Source of the DNA: Myxococcales bacterium
GTDB taxonomy: Bacteria > Myxococcota_A > Polyangia > Polyangiales > Polyangiaceae
Reading direction: 5' to 3'
Length of the DNA: 64,000 bases
Assembly (NCBI GenBank): GCA_004193285.1
Contig: SECP01000004.1
Location: 1 to 64,000 of the forward strand
Under the pieces are notes generated by a model. That model searched no databases. It had not been told where the DNA came from and was given only the letters and a program-made list of their open reading frames with translations. The position numbers were made by a program, and so were the translations under genes. This document shows, one piece after another, positions 39,599 through 49,572 of this stretch. How positions within the stretch are numbered: position 1 is the stretch's first letter; every line of letters begins with the position of its first letter.

Positions 39599-39777
39599 CT
39601 TCTGCCATTTCGCTCAACCGGGCCTGCCGCCCGTTTGCAATGGGCCGCCGCGTAGCGAACACCGCGACTCCGTTGCCGCGGTCGGCGCGAGTCGCTCACT
39701 TGAAAAGCGGGCGATCGCTACGAATTGACGGCGGCATGCCGATTGCTTCTAATGCCCTCGTAGGAGGAGTAGCTCGA

Positions 39778-40338
39778 ATGCAAGTCAACAGGGAACGAGT
39801 ACTCGGGGGGGTGCTGTTGCTCGCGCTCACTGCGACCGGGACCGCTTCGGCGCAAGGTGCGGCGCCTGCGCTCGTTCGACCGGAGCCGCCGCCTTCACGT
39901 CTGGCCTACCAAGAGGGGCAGCCCGTTCCCGAGGGCTACCGGCTGCGCTCGGGCCCGCGCAAAGGCTTGGTGATTGGTGGTGCGATCGTCGGCGGCGCCG
40001 CGTACGGCTTCGGCGTCGTCGGCGCCATCGACTCAGACTTCGAGGACCATGCGGGCTATCTGCTGATTCCCGTCGCCGGCCCGTGGTTGATGCTCGCCGC
40101 CGGCAGCGATCCGCCCAAGGCCTGTCCGGCGCAGGAGGTCTGTGCCGACGGCATGCCTGATTACAGGTCCCTGTTCGTCGCCGCCGCCGGCGTTGCGCAG
40201 GCGGTAGGCACGGTGCTGTTCGTCGTAGGTCTCACCTCGAAGCGTCGGTACCTCGAGCGAAAGGAGCTCGAGGTGAGCGTGGTCCCTGCCTCGCTCGGCC
40301 AGGGTGCCTACGGCCTGGGCGTGATCGGTGCCTTCTAA
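39778..40338 (+). CDS. Myxobacterial-type hypothetical membrane protein
   Basis: Signal peptide; VPEGYRLRSGPRKGLVIGGAIVGGAAYGFG; C-terminus VSVVPASLGQGAYGLGVIGAF; RBS GGAGGAG upstream. Confidence 0.7.
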   Translation: MQVNRERVLGGVLLLALTATGTASAQGAAPALVRPEPPPSRLAYQEGQPVPEGYRLRSGPRKGLVIGGAIVGGAAYGFGVVGAIDSDFEDHAGYLLIPVAGPWLMLAAGSDPPKACPAQEVCADGMPDYRSLFVAAAGVAQAVGTVLFVVGLTSKRRYLERKELEVSVVPASLGQGAYGLGVIGAF

Positions 40339-40368
40339 CATGCTCACCGCCGAGCTCGATCGCGCGCG

Positions 40369-40761
40369 CTATGCTGGCAGTTTGGCGACGACCTTGATCT
40401 CGAACTTGAAGCCGTAGAGCCAGGTCACGCCGATGCCGGTCAAGGTCGGATGGGGGGCGGCTCCCCAGTATGGCTGCATCGCCTCGAACGCCGTCTCGAA
40501 ATTGTTTTCGGGGTCGACGATGAAGACCGTGGCGTCCACCACGTCGTCGAAGGTGCAGCCAGCGGCGGCCAGGATGGCGTTCAGGTTCTCGAACGCGCGT
40601 CGAACCTGCGCGTCCAGCTCAGGCTCGGGCGAGCCGTCTTCGCGGCTGCCGACTTGGCCGGAGACGAACAAGAAGCCGCCCGAACGAATCGCGGGCGAGT
40701 AGCGGTTGCGTTCGTAGAGGGCCTGGCGGCCTGGGGGAAACACGACGTCTCTTTGGATCAT
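40369..40761 (-). CDS. RidA/YjgF family protein
   Basis: YSPAIRSGGFLFVSGQVG, VDATVFIVDPENNFETAFEAM. Confidence 0.9.
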   Translation of the reverse strand: MIQRDVVFPPGRQALYERNRYSPAIRSGGFLFVSGQVGSREDGSPEPELDAQVRRAFENLNAILAAAGCTFDDVVDATVFIVDPENNFETAFEAMQPYWGAAPHPTLTGIGVTWLYGFKFEIKVVAKLPA

Positions 40762-40821
40762 TTTGCCTCCCCAGAGACTTAGCGCGCACCGCGTGGAAGA
40801 GAACCCCGACGACCGCGACAA

Positions 40822-40846
40822 GATTGTTTGATAATCTCAAACAATC
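40822..40846. promoter_or_regulatory. Perfect inverted repeat GATTGTTTGA-TAATC-TCAAACAATC, candidate LysR operator
   Basis: 10-bp arms, 5-bp spacer, between divergent RidA and LysR genes. Confidence 0.75.
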
Positions 40847-40866
40847 GATCCACGCTTCCTGGAGCG

Positions 40867-41775
40867 ATGGATCGCATCGATGCCATGACCTGTTTCGCGC
40901 GCGTCGCGGAGTCGGGCAGCTTCACGAACGCGGCCGCGACGCTCGGCGTGAGCCGCACGACCGCGACTCAGCTCGTACAACAACTGGAAGCGCGTTTGCG
41001 GGTGCGGCTGCTTCACCGAACGACCCGCAGCGTGAGGCTGACGGTGGAGGGCGAGGCCTACTACGCGCGCGTCGTGAAGCTGCTAGCTGACCTGGACGAC
41101 GCGGACTCGAGCGTGGTTCGGTCGGGGGCGGCCCCACGCGGTAGGATCCGGGTGGACGCGCCGGCGCCCCTCGCGCGCCGGGTCATCATCCCCGCACTAC
41201 CCAAGTTCCAAGCTCGTTACCCGGAGATCAAGCTAAAGCTCGGCGTCAGCGATCGGGAGGTGGACGTCGTGGCGGACGGCGTGGACTGCGTGATCCGTGG
41301 TGGGAAGCCTCCATCCTCCGAGCTCATCGCGCAGCGCATTGGCGAGCTCGCCTTCGGCGCCTACGCGGCGCCCTCTTACGTGAGCCGCTGCGGCCGTCCG
41401 GCGCACCCGCGCGAGCTCGAGAAGCCGCCCCACAAGGTGGTTGGTTTCTTGCGTCCACGTCTCCTCAGCGTACGGACGCTCGGGCTAACGCGGGGTAAAG
41501 AAGCGGTCGTGCTCAAGGGGAACGACGACATCGCGATCGACGACGGCGACGCTTACCTCGCCGCAGGAGCCGCAGGATTGGGAGTCGTCGGGGTTCCGAC
41601 CTACATGGCGCGCGCTTACTCGGAAACCGGTGAGCTGGTGCGGCTGTTCGCCGACTGGAACATCGGGACGATGCCGCTCTACGTGCTGTCGCCGCCCCAG
41701 CGCCATCCGCTGGCGCGGGTGCGCGCCTTCACCGAATGGGTGGTGGCGCTGCTGAAAGAGGGCACGGTGACTTGA
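40867..41775 (+). CDS. LysR family transcriptional regulator
   Basis: MTCFARVAESGSFTNAAATLGVSRTTATQLVQQLEARLRVRLLHRTTRSVRLT. Confidence 0.93.
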   Translation: MDRIDAMTCFARVAESGSFTNAAATLGVSRTTATQLVQQLEARLRVRLLHRTTRSVRLTVEGEAYYARVVKLLADLDDADSSVVRSGAAPRGRIRVDAPAPLARRVIIPALPKFQARYPEIKLKLGVSDREVDVVADGVDCVIRGGKPPSSELIAQRIGELAFGAYAAPSYVSRCGRPAHPRELEKPPHKVVGFLRPRLLSVRTLGLTRGKEAVVLKGNDDIAIDDGDAYLAAGAAGLGVVGVPTYMARAYSETGELVRLFADWNIGTMPLYVLSPPQRHPLARVRAFTEWVVALLKEGTVT

Positions 41776-41834
41776 GGCTTCGTCGCAGCCTCTGCTTTTC
41801 ATCGTCCCCGCTTCCCGCAGCAGCTCATGGGGCT

Positions 41835-42605
41835 ATGCTCCGAGCCGTGTTCCGACACGAAGGTCCGGCGCGGTCTCCCAAAACCAACACGATCTTGGCG
41901 GGCTACCTGGCCGCCGTAGCCGGCTTCGTCAACTCGGGCGGGTTCGTGATGATCGGCTCTTTCACGTCCCACGTCACGGGCAGCGTTGGCCGGATGAGCG
42001 ACGACATTGCTCGCGGTGAGCTGCCGGCGGCAGCGTCTGCGCTGTCGCTCGTCCTGGCCTTCTTCGCAGGTGCCGCCTTGGCCAGCGTGATTTTGGAGCG
42101 ACCGGGCTCAGCTCGCCCGGCGGGGCGCTACGCGCTTTCGCTACTGCTGGAGGCGCTCGTGCTGCTCGGGTTCGTGTTCATCGCAGGCTTGTCGCGAGCC
42201 ACCCATCCTCGCATCTTGGATGCTCAAGCCGCGCTGCTCTGCTTGGCGATGGGGATGCAAAATAGCCTCGTAACGCGGCTCTCTGGCGCCGTCGTGCGCA
42301 CGACGCATCTCACCGGCGTCGTCACCGACCTCGGGATCGAAGCGGCTCGTTGGTACACCTGGTACGGGGCCCAGCTGCGACGGTCACGTCGCGAGCAATC
42401 GGAGCTCGTTCCCGAGCGACCCACCGCTACGCGGGGCCTGCTGTTGAGCGCCGTGACCGGCAGCTTCGTCGTGGGTGCGGTGTTCGGTTCCACCTTGACG
42501 CTACGCGCTAGCCGCTGGGCGATGTGCCTTCCAGCAGGAGCCATCCTCTTGGCTAGCGCCTTCGCGTTTTATCAAGGCTTGCCGCGGAACGCCGCCCGTA
42601 CCTAA
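41835..42605 (+). CDS. YoaK (DUF1275) family membrane protein
   Basis: AGYLAAVAGFVNSGGFVMIGSFTSHVTGSVG, AMGMQNSLVTRLSGAVVRTTHLTGVVTDLG. Confidence 0.9.
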   Translation: MLRAVFRHEGPARSPKTNTILAGYLAAVAGFVNSGGFVMIGSFTSHVTGSVGRMSDDIARGELPAAASALSLVLAFFAGAALASVILERPGSARPAGRYALSLLLEALVLLGFVFIAGLSRATHPRILDAQAALLCLAMGMQNSLVTRLSGAVVRTTHLTGVVTDLGIEAARWYTWYGAQLRRSRREQSELVPERPTATRGLLLSAVTGSFVVGAVFGSTLTLRASRWAMCLPAGAILLASAFAFYQGLPRNAART

Positions 42606-42630
42606 ACGGTGAGAACGGCGCGCCCGCCGC

Positions 42631-43224
42631 TCACGCCGACTTGGGGGGCGCCGACGACGCCTTGCCTTCGAGCCGGCCGTGACGGTTGAGAGTGAATGGT
42701 CCTCGCCTGCGCGCGACGAACGCCCAGAGGACGAAGAACACGCCGCCTATCGCGACGAAGATCCACCGGTCAGCCGAGTTCATGGGCGGGCTGAGCAGAC
42801 CGCACGCGTCGGCCGCGACCAGCGCGAAGAACAGCGGCCAGGACAAACGCAGCAACCACAGATACAGCAGCGCTCGGATCCGGTTGGCTGCGAGCACCGG
42901 AGCCCAAGCCGCGTCTGGCAGGGGATCGACCAGGGCGCGTTTCGCGGTCGATCGCTCGAACCGGGTGCTCGCCCACTCGAGCAAAACCAGGAGGGCGATG
43001 ATGACGCCTTCCGCGATGAACAGATTGCGCGTCTGGTAGCGGAGGACGCTTGCTTCCGCGGCCGGAAGGCGACCGGTCGCGAGCGTCCACGTCTGGACGA
43101 GCACGCCGACGCCGACCACCACCGCGACGAGACGGAAGATCCAGACGAACCGCAGCAGGCCTCCGCGGATGTGCGCCTCCCGGTTGGCTCGCTGGTATTG
43201 TCGCCTGCTCTCTGAACCGGACAT
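42631..43224 (-). CDS. Hypothetical membrane protein
   Basis: Several hydrophobic segments. Confidence 0.65.
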   Translation of the reverse strand: MSGSESRRQYQRANREAHIRGGLLRFVWIFRLVAVVVGVGVLVQTWTLATGRLPAAEASVLRYQTRNLFIAEGVIIALLVLLEWASTRFERSTAKRALVDPLPDAAWAPVLAANRIRALLYLWLLRLSWPLFFALVAADACGLLSPPMNSADRWIFVAIGGVFFVLWAFVARRRGPFTLNRHGRLEGKASSAPPKSA

Positions 43225-43324
43225 GGCCGCGCCATGTTGCCGAATTTCTTGCCCCTGCGTTAGCGTTGTCACGAGGAAGGCCGTTTCGCCTCCGCTCCGC
43301 GGGCCCCGCCAGGCCGTGACCGGA

Positions 43325-44704
43325 TCAGGCGGCGCTGTCCGACCGAGCGGTGTGAGCGGTAGCCGCACGCGCCCGCGCCGCGTCGCTGCGGACGCTGACC
43401 GAGCGCCAATCACGGCTGGTGATGAGGCGCGCACCGCGACGCGAGAAGAGGTAGCTCCACGTCCATTCGAGGAACACGGTGACGCGGTTTTTGAAGCTGG
43501 TGATCGATAGCACGTGCACGAACAGCCAAGCCACCCAGGCGATGTAGCCCGTGAGCTTGAGCCGGCCGATGTGCGCGATGGCCAGGTGCTTGCCGATGGT
43601 CGCCATCGTTCCTTTGTCGACATAGCGGAAGGGGCGAGTCGGCTCGTCGCTAGAGAGAGCGAGCACGTTATCGGCCGCGGCGCGCCCCTGCTGAATGGCG
43701 GCGGGAGCCAGCCCGGGCACCACCTGCCCCTCTACCTCCACATGCGCTGCGTCGCCAATCACGAATACCTCCGGGAACCCCGGAACGGAGAGATCCGGCC
43801 TGACCAGCACGCGGCCGGCGCGGTCCACCGAAACGCCGAGTGACCGCGTGATTTCATCCGCTTCCACCCCAGCGGCCCAAAACACGTTTCTGGTAGCGAT
43901 GCGCTCGTCACCGATGCGCACGCCTTCCTCGTCTATCTCGGCCACCCGAACTCCCGTCCGCACGTCGACCCCCAGCTTCTCCAGGTCGAGCGCCGCGCGT
44001 CGTGACAGATCCTCAGGGAAGGAGGCGAGCACGCGGGGGCCCGCCTCCACCAAGATGATGCGAGCGTTGGCGGGATTGCTCCGCCGGAAGTCTTGCACCA
44101 GAACCGTTCGCGCGATGTCCGAGATGGCGCCGGCGAGCTCGACTCCCGTCGGCCCGGCCCCCACCACGACGAAGTCCAGCAGCGCTCGCTGGCGCGCTGG
44201 GTCCGGCTCATTTTCCGCCATCTCGAACGCGGACAGGATTCGCCTGCGAATCTCCGTCGCTTGCTCCAAGGTCTTGAGACCCGGCGCTAGCTCCTCCCAC
44301 TGTTGCTTCCCGAAGTAGCTGTGCTGGGCGCCGCACGCCAGGATCAGGTAGTCATAGCCGACCCGAACTCCTTCTCCTTCGATGTAGCGCTCGGCTAGGT
44401 TCACCCGCGTCACCCGCCCCAGGTGCACGGCTACGCTCGTGCGCCCGGCGAACTGCGAGCGGATCGGGACTGCGATATCGGCAGGGTTGAGGCCGGCCGT
44501 AGCCACCTGGTAGAGTAGCGGCTGAAAAAGGTGGTGATTGCGTTGATCCACCAACATGACGCGCGCGCGCTTGCTCGCTTTTGCCAGGCGCTGGGCCGCG
44601 GCCAGCCCACCGAAGCCGCCCCCGATCACGATGACCGCTTTTTGCCCGGGGTCCACGATCGGTCGATGGACCATCGCCCCTGACTCGGAAGATGGGGCCA
44701 TCAC
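43325..44704 (-). CDS. ndh: Type II NADH dehydrogenase / FAD-dependent oxidoreductase
   Basis: VIVIGGGFGGLAAAQRLAK, FVVVGAGPTGVELAGAISDIA, PEVFVIGDAAHVE. Confidence 0.92.
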   Translation of the reverse strand: MMAPSSESGAMVHRPIVDPGQKAVIVIGGGFGGLAAAQRLAKASKRARVMLVDQRNHHLFQPLLYQVATAGLNPADIAVPIRSQFAGRTSVAVHLGRVTRVNLAERYIEGEGVRVGYDYLILACGAQHSYFGKQQWEELAPGLKTLEQATEIRRRILSAFEMAENEPDPARQRALLDFVVVGAGPTGVELAGAISDIARTVLVQDFRRSNPANARIILVEAGPRVLASFPEDLSRRAALDLEKLGVDVRTGVRVAEIDEEGVRIGDERIATRNVFWAAGVEADEITRSLGVSVDRAGRVLVRPDLSVPGFPEVFVIGDAAHVEVEGQVVPGLAPAAIQQGRAAADNVLALSSDEPTRPFRYVDKGTMATIGKHLAIAHIGRLKLTGYIAWVAWLFVHVLSITSFKNRVTVFLEWTWSYLFSRRGARLITSRDWRSVSVRSDAARARAATAHTARSDSAA

Positions 44705-46128
44705 ACCCGCTCCTCGGTCGCGGCCGCTGTGCGAGCGGCGCGAAGCTCCTGCGACCGCTGAACCACCAGCGCTGCGGCGCGGACGAAGCGCCCCGCGCGC
44801 GCTCTTACCGTAACGGCCTGGAAGGGGTAGCTCAACAAGACCCAGCCCACCCCCGCGAACACCAGCACTGCGTAGAGGTTGATCGAGGTGAGCAGGGGTG
44901 AAGCGGTCGGTCCGAACAAGCGCCCGTAAAGCGGAGCCCAGTCAGTGCCAGCGATGAACGCGGCCACCAGCGAGGTTCCGAATAGAGCGTACCGCTCGTC
45001 ACTCCAGGCGCGCAGCAGCCATATCACGAGCGCGGGTAGGATGTAGACGACGTGGTGCAAGTAGGTGAGCGGAGAAGCGAGGAGCAAAACCGGGAAGAGG
45101 CTTGCGAGGGCGAGGCAATCGCTGGACGGCGCGCGAGCGCGCAGTGAAAGCCAGGTACTGACGGAGCACGCTCCCGCCAGGGCGAGCAAACTGAGCCTCG
45201 GCACCCACACCGAGTGCTCGGGGAGCAGCCTCGCGAGCCACCCCGCGGGCGAAAAGTTCCAGACCGTGTCCGCGGAAAAGAGCCCAGGGATGGCGGCACC
45301 GTAAGTGCGCTCAGGCGCGTGGCGCACGAAGCTGACCCAGTCAGGTCCGGCCCCCACCCCGAGGCTGATCGCGAACATGCCGGCAAGGCAAGCCATGCAG
45401 CCGAGCAGCGTGCGGCGGTTTGCCCGAAGGGCGAAGAAGAGCAGGAGCACGGCCGGTGTCATCTTGATCAAGATCGCTGGTGCCAGCCACAAGCCGGCTT
45501 GGGCGCTGCGACCAAACAGATGGGCCCGCACGGCGAGGGTGATGAACAACAGAACGACCGCGTTCACCTGGCCCAGGAGCAGATTGTTGCGCAGAGGTAA
45601 CGCCCATACCAAGACCGCGGCGAGGGTGAGCAGGAGCGAGTAGGGCGGCGGGCGCCGTGGCGTGACGGTAGCCCAAGCGCGCTGCGCACCGAGCAGCATG
45701 AGGCTGACGGCAGCCGCAAACGCGACGACCGTACCACCGAGCCACAGCCGATGTGCCAGAGTGAGCTCGAGCGTCGCGAGCGGACGCAGGGCATGAGCTA
45801 GAGCGGGTGGATACAGGTACGGATACACGCGCTCGCCCCAACCATGCAGCGCGACGAGTTTCTCGAGAGCCTGCTGATCGTAGAAGTCCACGTTTGCGGA
45901 GGCTGCGCTCGCGGCCGCGTAAAACGAGAGGAAATCCCCTGGTTTGGAGTAGAAGACGACCTCCAGCGCCGAGAGCGAGGACAGCGCGAGCACGAAGGCG
46001 AACAGCGCAAGTGCGAACCTATTTTCCGTTAACCACGCTTTCGTCCATTCGGGCAGCCCAACGCTGCTTCGTGCCATCGAACCCGTCGTGCCAGCCGCTC
46101 GCATGCGCGGCCACTCAGCAACCAGCAT
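44701..46128 (-). CDS. Glycosyltransferase 87 (DUF2029) family membrane protein
   Basis: Multi-TM; VYPYLYPPALAHALRPLA, LRNNLLLGQVNAVVLLFITLA; stop overlaps the downstream ndh start by 4 bp. Confidence 0.85.
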   Translation of the reverse strand: MLVAEWPRMRAAGTTGSMARSSVGLPEWTKAWLTENRFALALFAFVLALSSLSALEVVFYSKPGDFLSFYAAASAASANVDFYDQQALEKLVALHGWGERVYPYLYPPALAHALRPLATLELTLAHRLWLGGTVVAFAAAVSLMLLGAQRAWATVTPRRPPPYSLLLTLAAVLVWALPLRNNLLLGQVNAVVLLFITLAVRAHLFGRSAQAGLWLAPAILIKMTPAVLLLFFALRANRRTLLGCMACLAGMFAISLGVGAGPDWVSFVRHAPERTYGAAIPGLFSADTVWNFSPAGWLARLLPEHSVWVPRLSLLALAGACSVSTWLSLRARAPSSDCLALASLFPVLLLASPLTYLHHVVYILPALVIWLLRAWSDERYALFGTSLVAAFIAGTDWAPLYGRLFGPTASPLLTSINLYAVLVFAGVGWVLLSYPFQAVTVRARAGRFVRAAALVVQRSQELRAARTAAATEERV

Positions 46129-46272
46129 GCCACCTCGAGATGGCAGCTATTTCCGTCCAAGGTAGGGCACCTGTGCACTGCCGCCGCACCAAGCCTCGCC
46201 CAAGTTGTCGCAGCAGCGGGTCCGCGAACCGTAGTCAGCGAGATGCCTTGGAGACTGCGCGCGCCGTCATGG

Positions 46273-46995
46273 TTAGTACTTACGCGAAGACGACGACGCT
46301 GCGTCTCTAAGCCGCCGGAGGTCGCTGACGATGACGCGCCCTGGCGTCGAGGTGACGATCCCGGACTGGCGCCACCTCGCCAGGCATTGGTTGACACTCT
46401 GGCGGGTGGTGTCGGCCAGGTCAGCGAAATCCTGTTGCGAGAGCTGCAGGCTGATACCGACGCCGCCCGGCGCCGGCTCGCCCCAGCGATCGACCAGGAT
46501 GAGGAGCTGACGCGCGAGGCGCTGCTCCACTGGCATCGCGGTTACCTCGTCCAGGTGACGAGCGAGCTTTCGCACGCGCGCGGCAAGAAGCCGACAGAGC
46601 GCCAGGCTGCCAGCTGCCGAGCTCTCCAAAATTAGCAAGAAGTTCGCCTTGTTGACGACCAGCAAGCTGGCGTCGTCGAGCGTCGAAATGCGGGCGGACC
46701 GACTGCCGTCTTGAAAGAGGCCGAGCTCACCGCAAAGCTCGCCCGGGCCCAAGATCGCCAGCGTTATCTCGCTGCCATTTGCGCGAGAAAGGGAGACTCG
46801 CAGCCGTCCGGTGATGACGCCAAAGGTCGCGTCCGCCGCTTCTCCCTGACGGACGACGACGCGCCCCTTCACGAAGCGCCGGATTCTCGCCTGCTGAGCA
46901 ACGACGCCCCGCTCGGCTTCGGTCAGCGATGAAAACACTTCGAGCCGAGCCAGGGCAGCCCTCCGTACTTCGCCGGCCCCTCCGTTCGTAGCCAT
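46273..46995 (-). CDS. Crp/Fnr family transcriptional regulator
   Basis: cNMP-binding fold (GRVVVRQGEAADATFGVITGRLRVS) and C-terminal HTH (LSQQDFADLADTTRQSVNQCLARW). Confidence 0.92.
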   Translation of the reverse strand: MATNGGAGEVRRAALARLEVFSSLTEAERGVVAQQARIRRFVKGRVVVRQGEAADATFGVITGRLRVSLSRANGSEITLAILGPGELCGELGLFQDGSRSARISTLDDASLLVVNKANFLLILESSAAGSLALCRLLAARVRKLARHLDEVTAMPVEQRLARQLLILVDRWGEPAPGGVGISLQLSQQDFADLADTTRQSVNQCLARWRQSGIVTSTPGRVIVSDLRRLRDAASSSSRKY

Positions 46996-47093
46996 GACGC
47001 CAGCATGGCACGGGCGCAGAGCCTGGAAAACGGCAACGGTGTCGGGCAGCCGACAGCCACGCCGCCCAAGCCGCCCTAACGTTCGGCAGATAC

Positions 47094-47846
47094 ATGAGCA
47101 GCTACCGTATCGCGCTGATCTCCGACATTCACGGCAACGCGCTGGCGCTGCAGAAGGTGCTCGAGGACGTTCGCTCGAACGGCGTGGACCAGATTGCGTG
47201 TCTCGGCGACGTAGCAACCCTCGGCCCTCACCCGCGCGAGGCGCTCGAGTTGGTCGCGCGCGCTTGTGACTTCTTCGTCCTCGGCAACCACGACGAATAC
47301 TTGTTCGATGCGTCGTCGATCCGAGAGCATACGGCGTCCCCTCTCGTGCTTTCCGCCGTCGAGCACTGCCGTGCCGTGCTCTCTCCCGCGGAGGTTGGCT
47401 TCGTGCGGGGCTTCGAGCGGCGACTCACGATTCAGCTCGCGCCTGATCGCGCCTTGCTGCTCTTTCACGGCTCGCCCGACTCCAACCACGCCGACATCCT
47501 GGCCGAGACGCCGCTGGAGGATCTCGATCGGCATCTACTCGGCCAAGCGGCGCCGGTGATGGCCGGGGGACACACTCACATTCAAATGCTCCGTCAACAC
47601 CGCGGGCGCTTGCTGGTGAATCCCGGCAGCGTCGGCCTACCATTCGAGCGATTCGCCTTCGGCGCGCCGCCAACCGTGCTCCCTCACGCGGAGTACGCGG
47701 TCGTGGAGCACCGGGCCGGTCGGGTCGCGGTCGACTTCCGCCGCGTGGAGTTGGACCGCGCGCTACTGGCGGAGGCGGCTCGGAGTTGGGACGGCCCCCT
47801 CTCCTCCTACCTGGCTGAGCAATACGGCTCGGGTGCGGTCGAGTAG
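47094..47846 (+). CDS. Metallophosphoesterase family protein
   Basis: LISDIHGNALALQKVL, CLGDVATLGPHP, LGNHDEYLF, LFHGSPDSN, GGHTHIQM. Confidence 0.9.
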   Translation: MSSYRIALISDIHGNALALQKVLEDVRSNGVDQIACLGDVATLGPHPREALELVARACDFFVLGNHDEYLFDASSIREHTASPLVLSAVEHCRAVLSPAEVGFVRGFERRLTIQLAPDRALLLFHGSPDSNHADILAETPLEDLDRHLLGQAAPVMAGGHTHIQMLRQHRGRLLVNPGSVGLPFERFAFGAPPTVLPHAEYAVVEHRAGRVAVDFRRVELDRALLAEAARSWDGPLSSYLAEQYGSGAVE

Positions 47847-47898
47847 ATGAGCGGAGCGGCGTTGCGTGGATTGCAAGCCGCGGCTAGCTTCCGCCATC

Positions 47899-48279
47899 AT
47901 GGAGCGCGTTACCGGCATCGGCGGCATCTTCTTCAAGGCAAAAGACCCGAAGCGCCTGCACGCTTGGTACAAGGAGCACCTCGGCATCGAGTGCGCCGAT
48001 TTTGGCGCCGTCTTCCGCTGGCAGGACGACCCCGGCGTGGCGAGCGCGGTCACCGTTTGGAGCGCGTTCGACGCGGATACGCAGTACTTTGCCCCCGGCC
48101 AGGCAAGCTTCATGGTGAACTACCGCGTCACGAATTTGGACGCCATGCGGGAGCAGCTCAAGCGCGCCGGCGCGCTGGTCGACGAGAAGGTCCAGGTGGA
48201 GGAAAACGGCCGCTTTGGCTGGGCCATGGATCCCGAGGGCAATCGCTTCGAGCTGTGGGAGCCGGCGGAAGGCTGCTGA
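47899..48279 (+). CDS. VOC family (glyoxalase-like) protein
   Basis: GIGGIFFKAKDPKRLHAWYKEHLGI...FGWAMDPEGNRFELWEP. Confidence 0.88.
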   Translation: MERVTGIGGIFFKAKDPKRLHAWYKEHLGIECADFGAVFRWQDDPGVASAVTVWSAFDADTQYFAPGQASFMVNYRVTNLDAMREQLKRAGALVDEKVQVEENGRFGWAMDPEGNRFELWEPAEGC

Positions 48280-48306
48280 GCCGGCAGGGCGGCGGGGCTC
48301 CGTAGC

Positions 48307-49572
48307 TCAGCGCAACCCAAGCCGCGGCTTGCACCCGAGCCTCACGTCAACGCGCCCCGCTTGCAAGCGCGCGCACGTGCAGGCGCACACCGTGATCTTG
48401 GAAGGCCCATTGGCGTTGTCGTAGTACCAGCCGCCATTGAGCGCCTTGCTGCAGTCACCGAGCGAGGATACGCGCGGAACCTCTTCCGCCTCCCCGGACG
48501 AAGGCGTGTAGACGACCTGGACGTTGTCACTCTCGAGCTTCATGCCTTCGGGTGGCGGAGGGAGCTGGTATTCACAGGCCAGCGCGTGATTGGTGATGTT
48601 GTTCAGCGCGTCCACGAACGTGGCGGTCACGTCGCCCGCGTCCGTCAGGTAAGCCTTCTGGGTGCCGCCGGCGCGCGCGTAGTTGTTCAAGTTGAGCTTC
48701 GCTACGTCCCCGACACCGATCACGAAGGTGCGGATGTGCTGTGGGCTCTCGTAGCCGGCGCGAGCGACCTGCGAGATCGCGTCGGGCTCGTTTTCGCACT
48801 GAGTTGGAAAGCCGTCAGTCACCAGCACGACGAGCGTGGCTCTCCCTGGATGCTCCGCTGACCAGGTTCGTGCGTAGCCGATGGCGCCGCGCAGCGCGGG
48901 TACGGTGGGGGTCAGACCTCCGGGCGCGACGTCGTTCATGGCCGCCACCAGCTCGGGCCCGACCTCGGAGACCAGACCGATGGGAACGCTCGGCTCGGCG
49001 TACGCGCTAGGGTCGCAGTCGTACGCGTCGTCGCCGGCGCCGCTCAGGCTGAAAAAGCCGATGCCGGCGCGAATCGACGCGGCGCCGGGCGACTCCACGA
49101 AGCTCTGCACGGCGTCGTGCAAAGCCTCCCAACGCGTCTGGGTCGACCCTTCGACTCGCTCACCCATGGACTGTGAGCGATCCATCAGCACGAACAAATC
49201 CACCGGGACGGCTTCGGCCTCGACCGAAACTCCACTACACGCCTCATCCCCCGCCCCGCCGCTCGCAGCGCCAGCCTCGGCGTCGGCGCTCGCGTCGATG
49301 GGCAAGCCTGGGCACGCTTCGCTCGGCACTCCGCTGCCGCCCATGCTCGCGCTGCTGGTAGTGCCCGCAGCCGTGACCGCGGACTTCCCAGCCACACCCG
49401 CCGTGCCCGCGGCGGACGCGGAGCCGCCGCTGCTCGAGGGGGTGCCGGTGCTAGGACGCGGGTCGCGGTCGACGGTGCTCCCCTCGTCGCTGCTGCAAGC
49501 GGCGGCGACGCTGATCAGCAGCGTCAGGAACAAGGCGATCGAGCTGGAGCGTCTGCGCATGCTTTCCCTCAT
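48307..49572 (-). CDS. VWA-domain lipoprotein
   Basis: Lipobox AAAC; MIDAS LFVLMDRSQSM; GYARTWSAEHPGRATLVVLVTDGFPTQC. Confidence 0.85.
   Translation of the reverse strand: MRESMRRRSSSIALFLTLLISVAAACSSDEGSTVDRDPRPSTGTPSSSGGSASAAGTAGVAGKSAVTAAGTTSSASMGGSGVPSEACPGLPIDASADAEAGAASGGAGDEACSGVSVEAEAVPVDLFVLMDRSQSMGERVEGSTQTRWEALHDAVQSFVESPGAASIRAGIGFFSLSGAGDDAYDCDPSAYAEPSVPIGLVSEVGPELVAAMNDVAPGGLTPTVPALRGAIGYARTWSAEHPGRATLVVLVTDGFPTQCENEPDAISQVARAGYESPQHIRTFVIGVGDVAKLNLNNYARAGGTQKAYLTDAGDVTATFVDALNNITNHALACEYQLPPPPEGMKLESDNVQVVYTPSSGEAEEVPRVSSLGDCSKALNGGWYYDNANGPSKITVCACTCARLQAGRVDVRLGCKPRLGLR

Noticed and set aside
28615-40400. Intact integrative element or prophage
   Set aside because: No integrase, transposase, relaxase or phage structural gene recognisable; only scars and cargo
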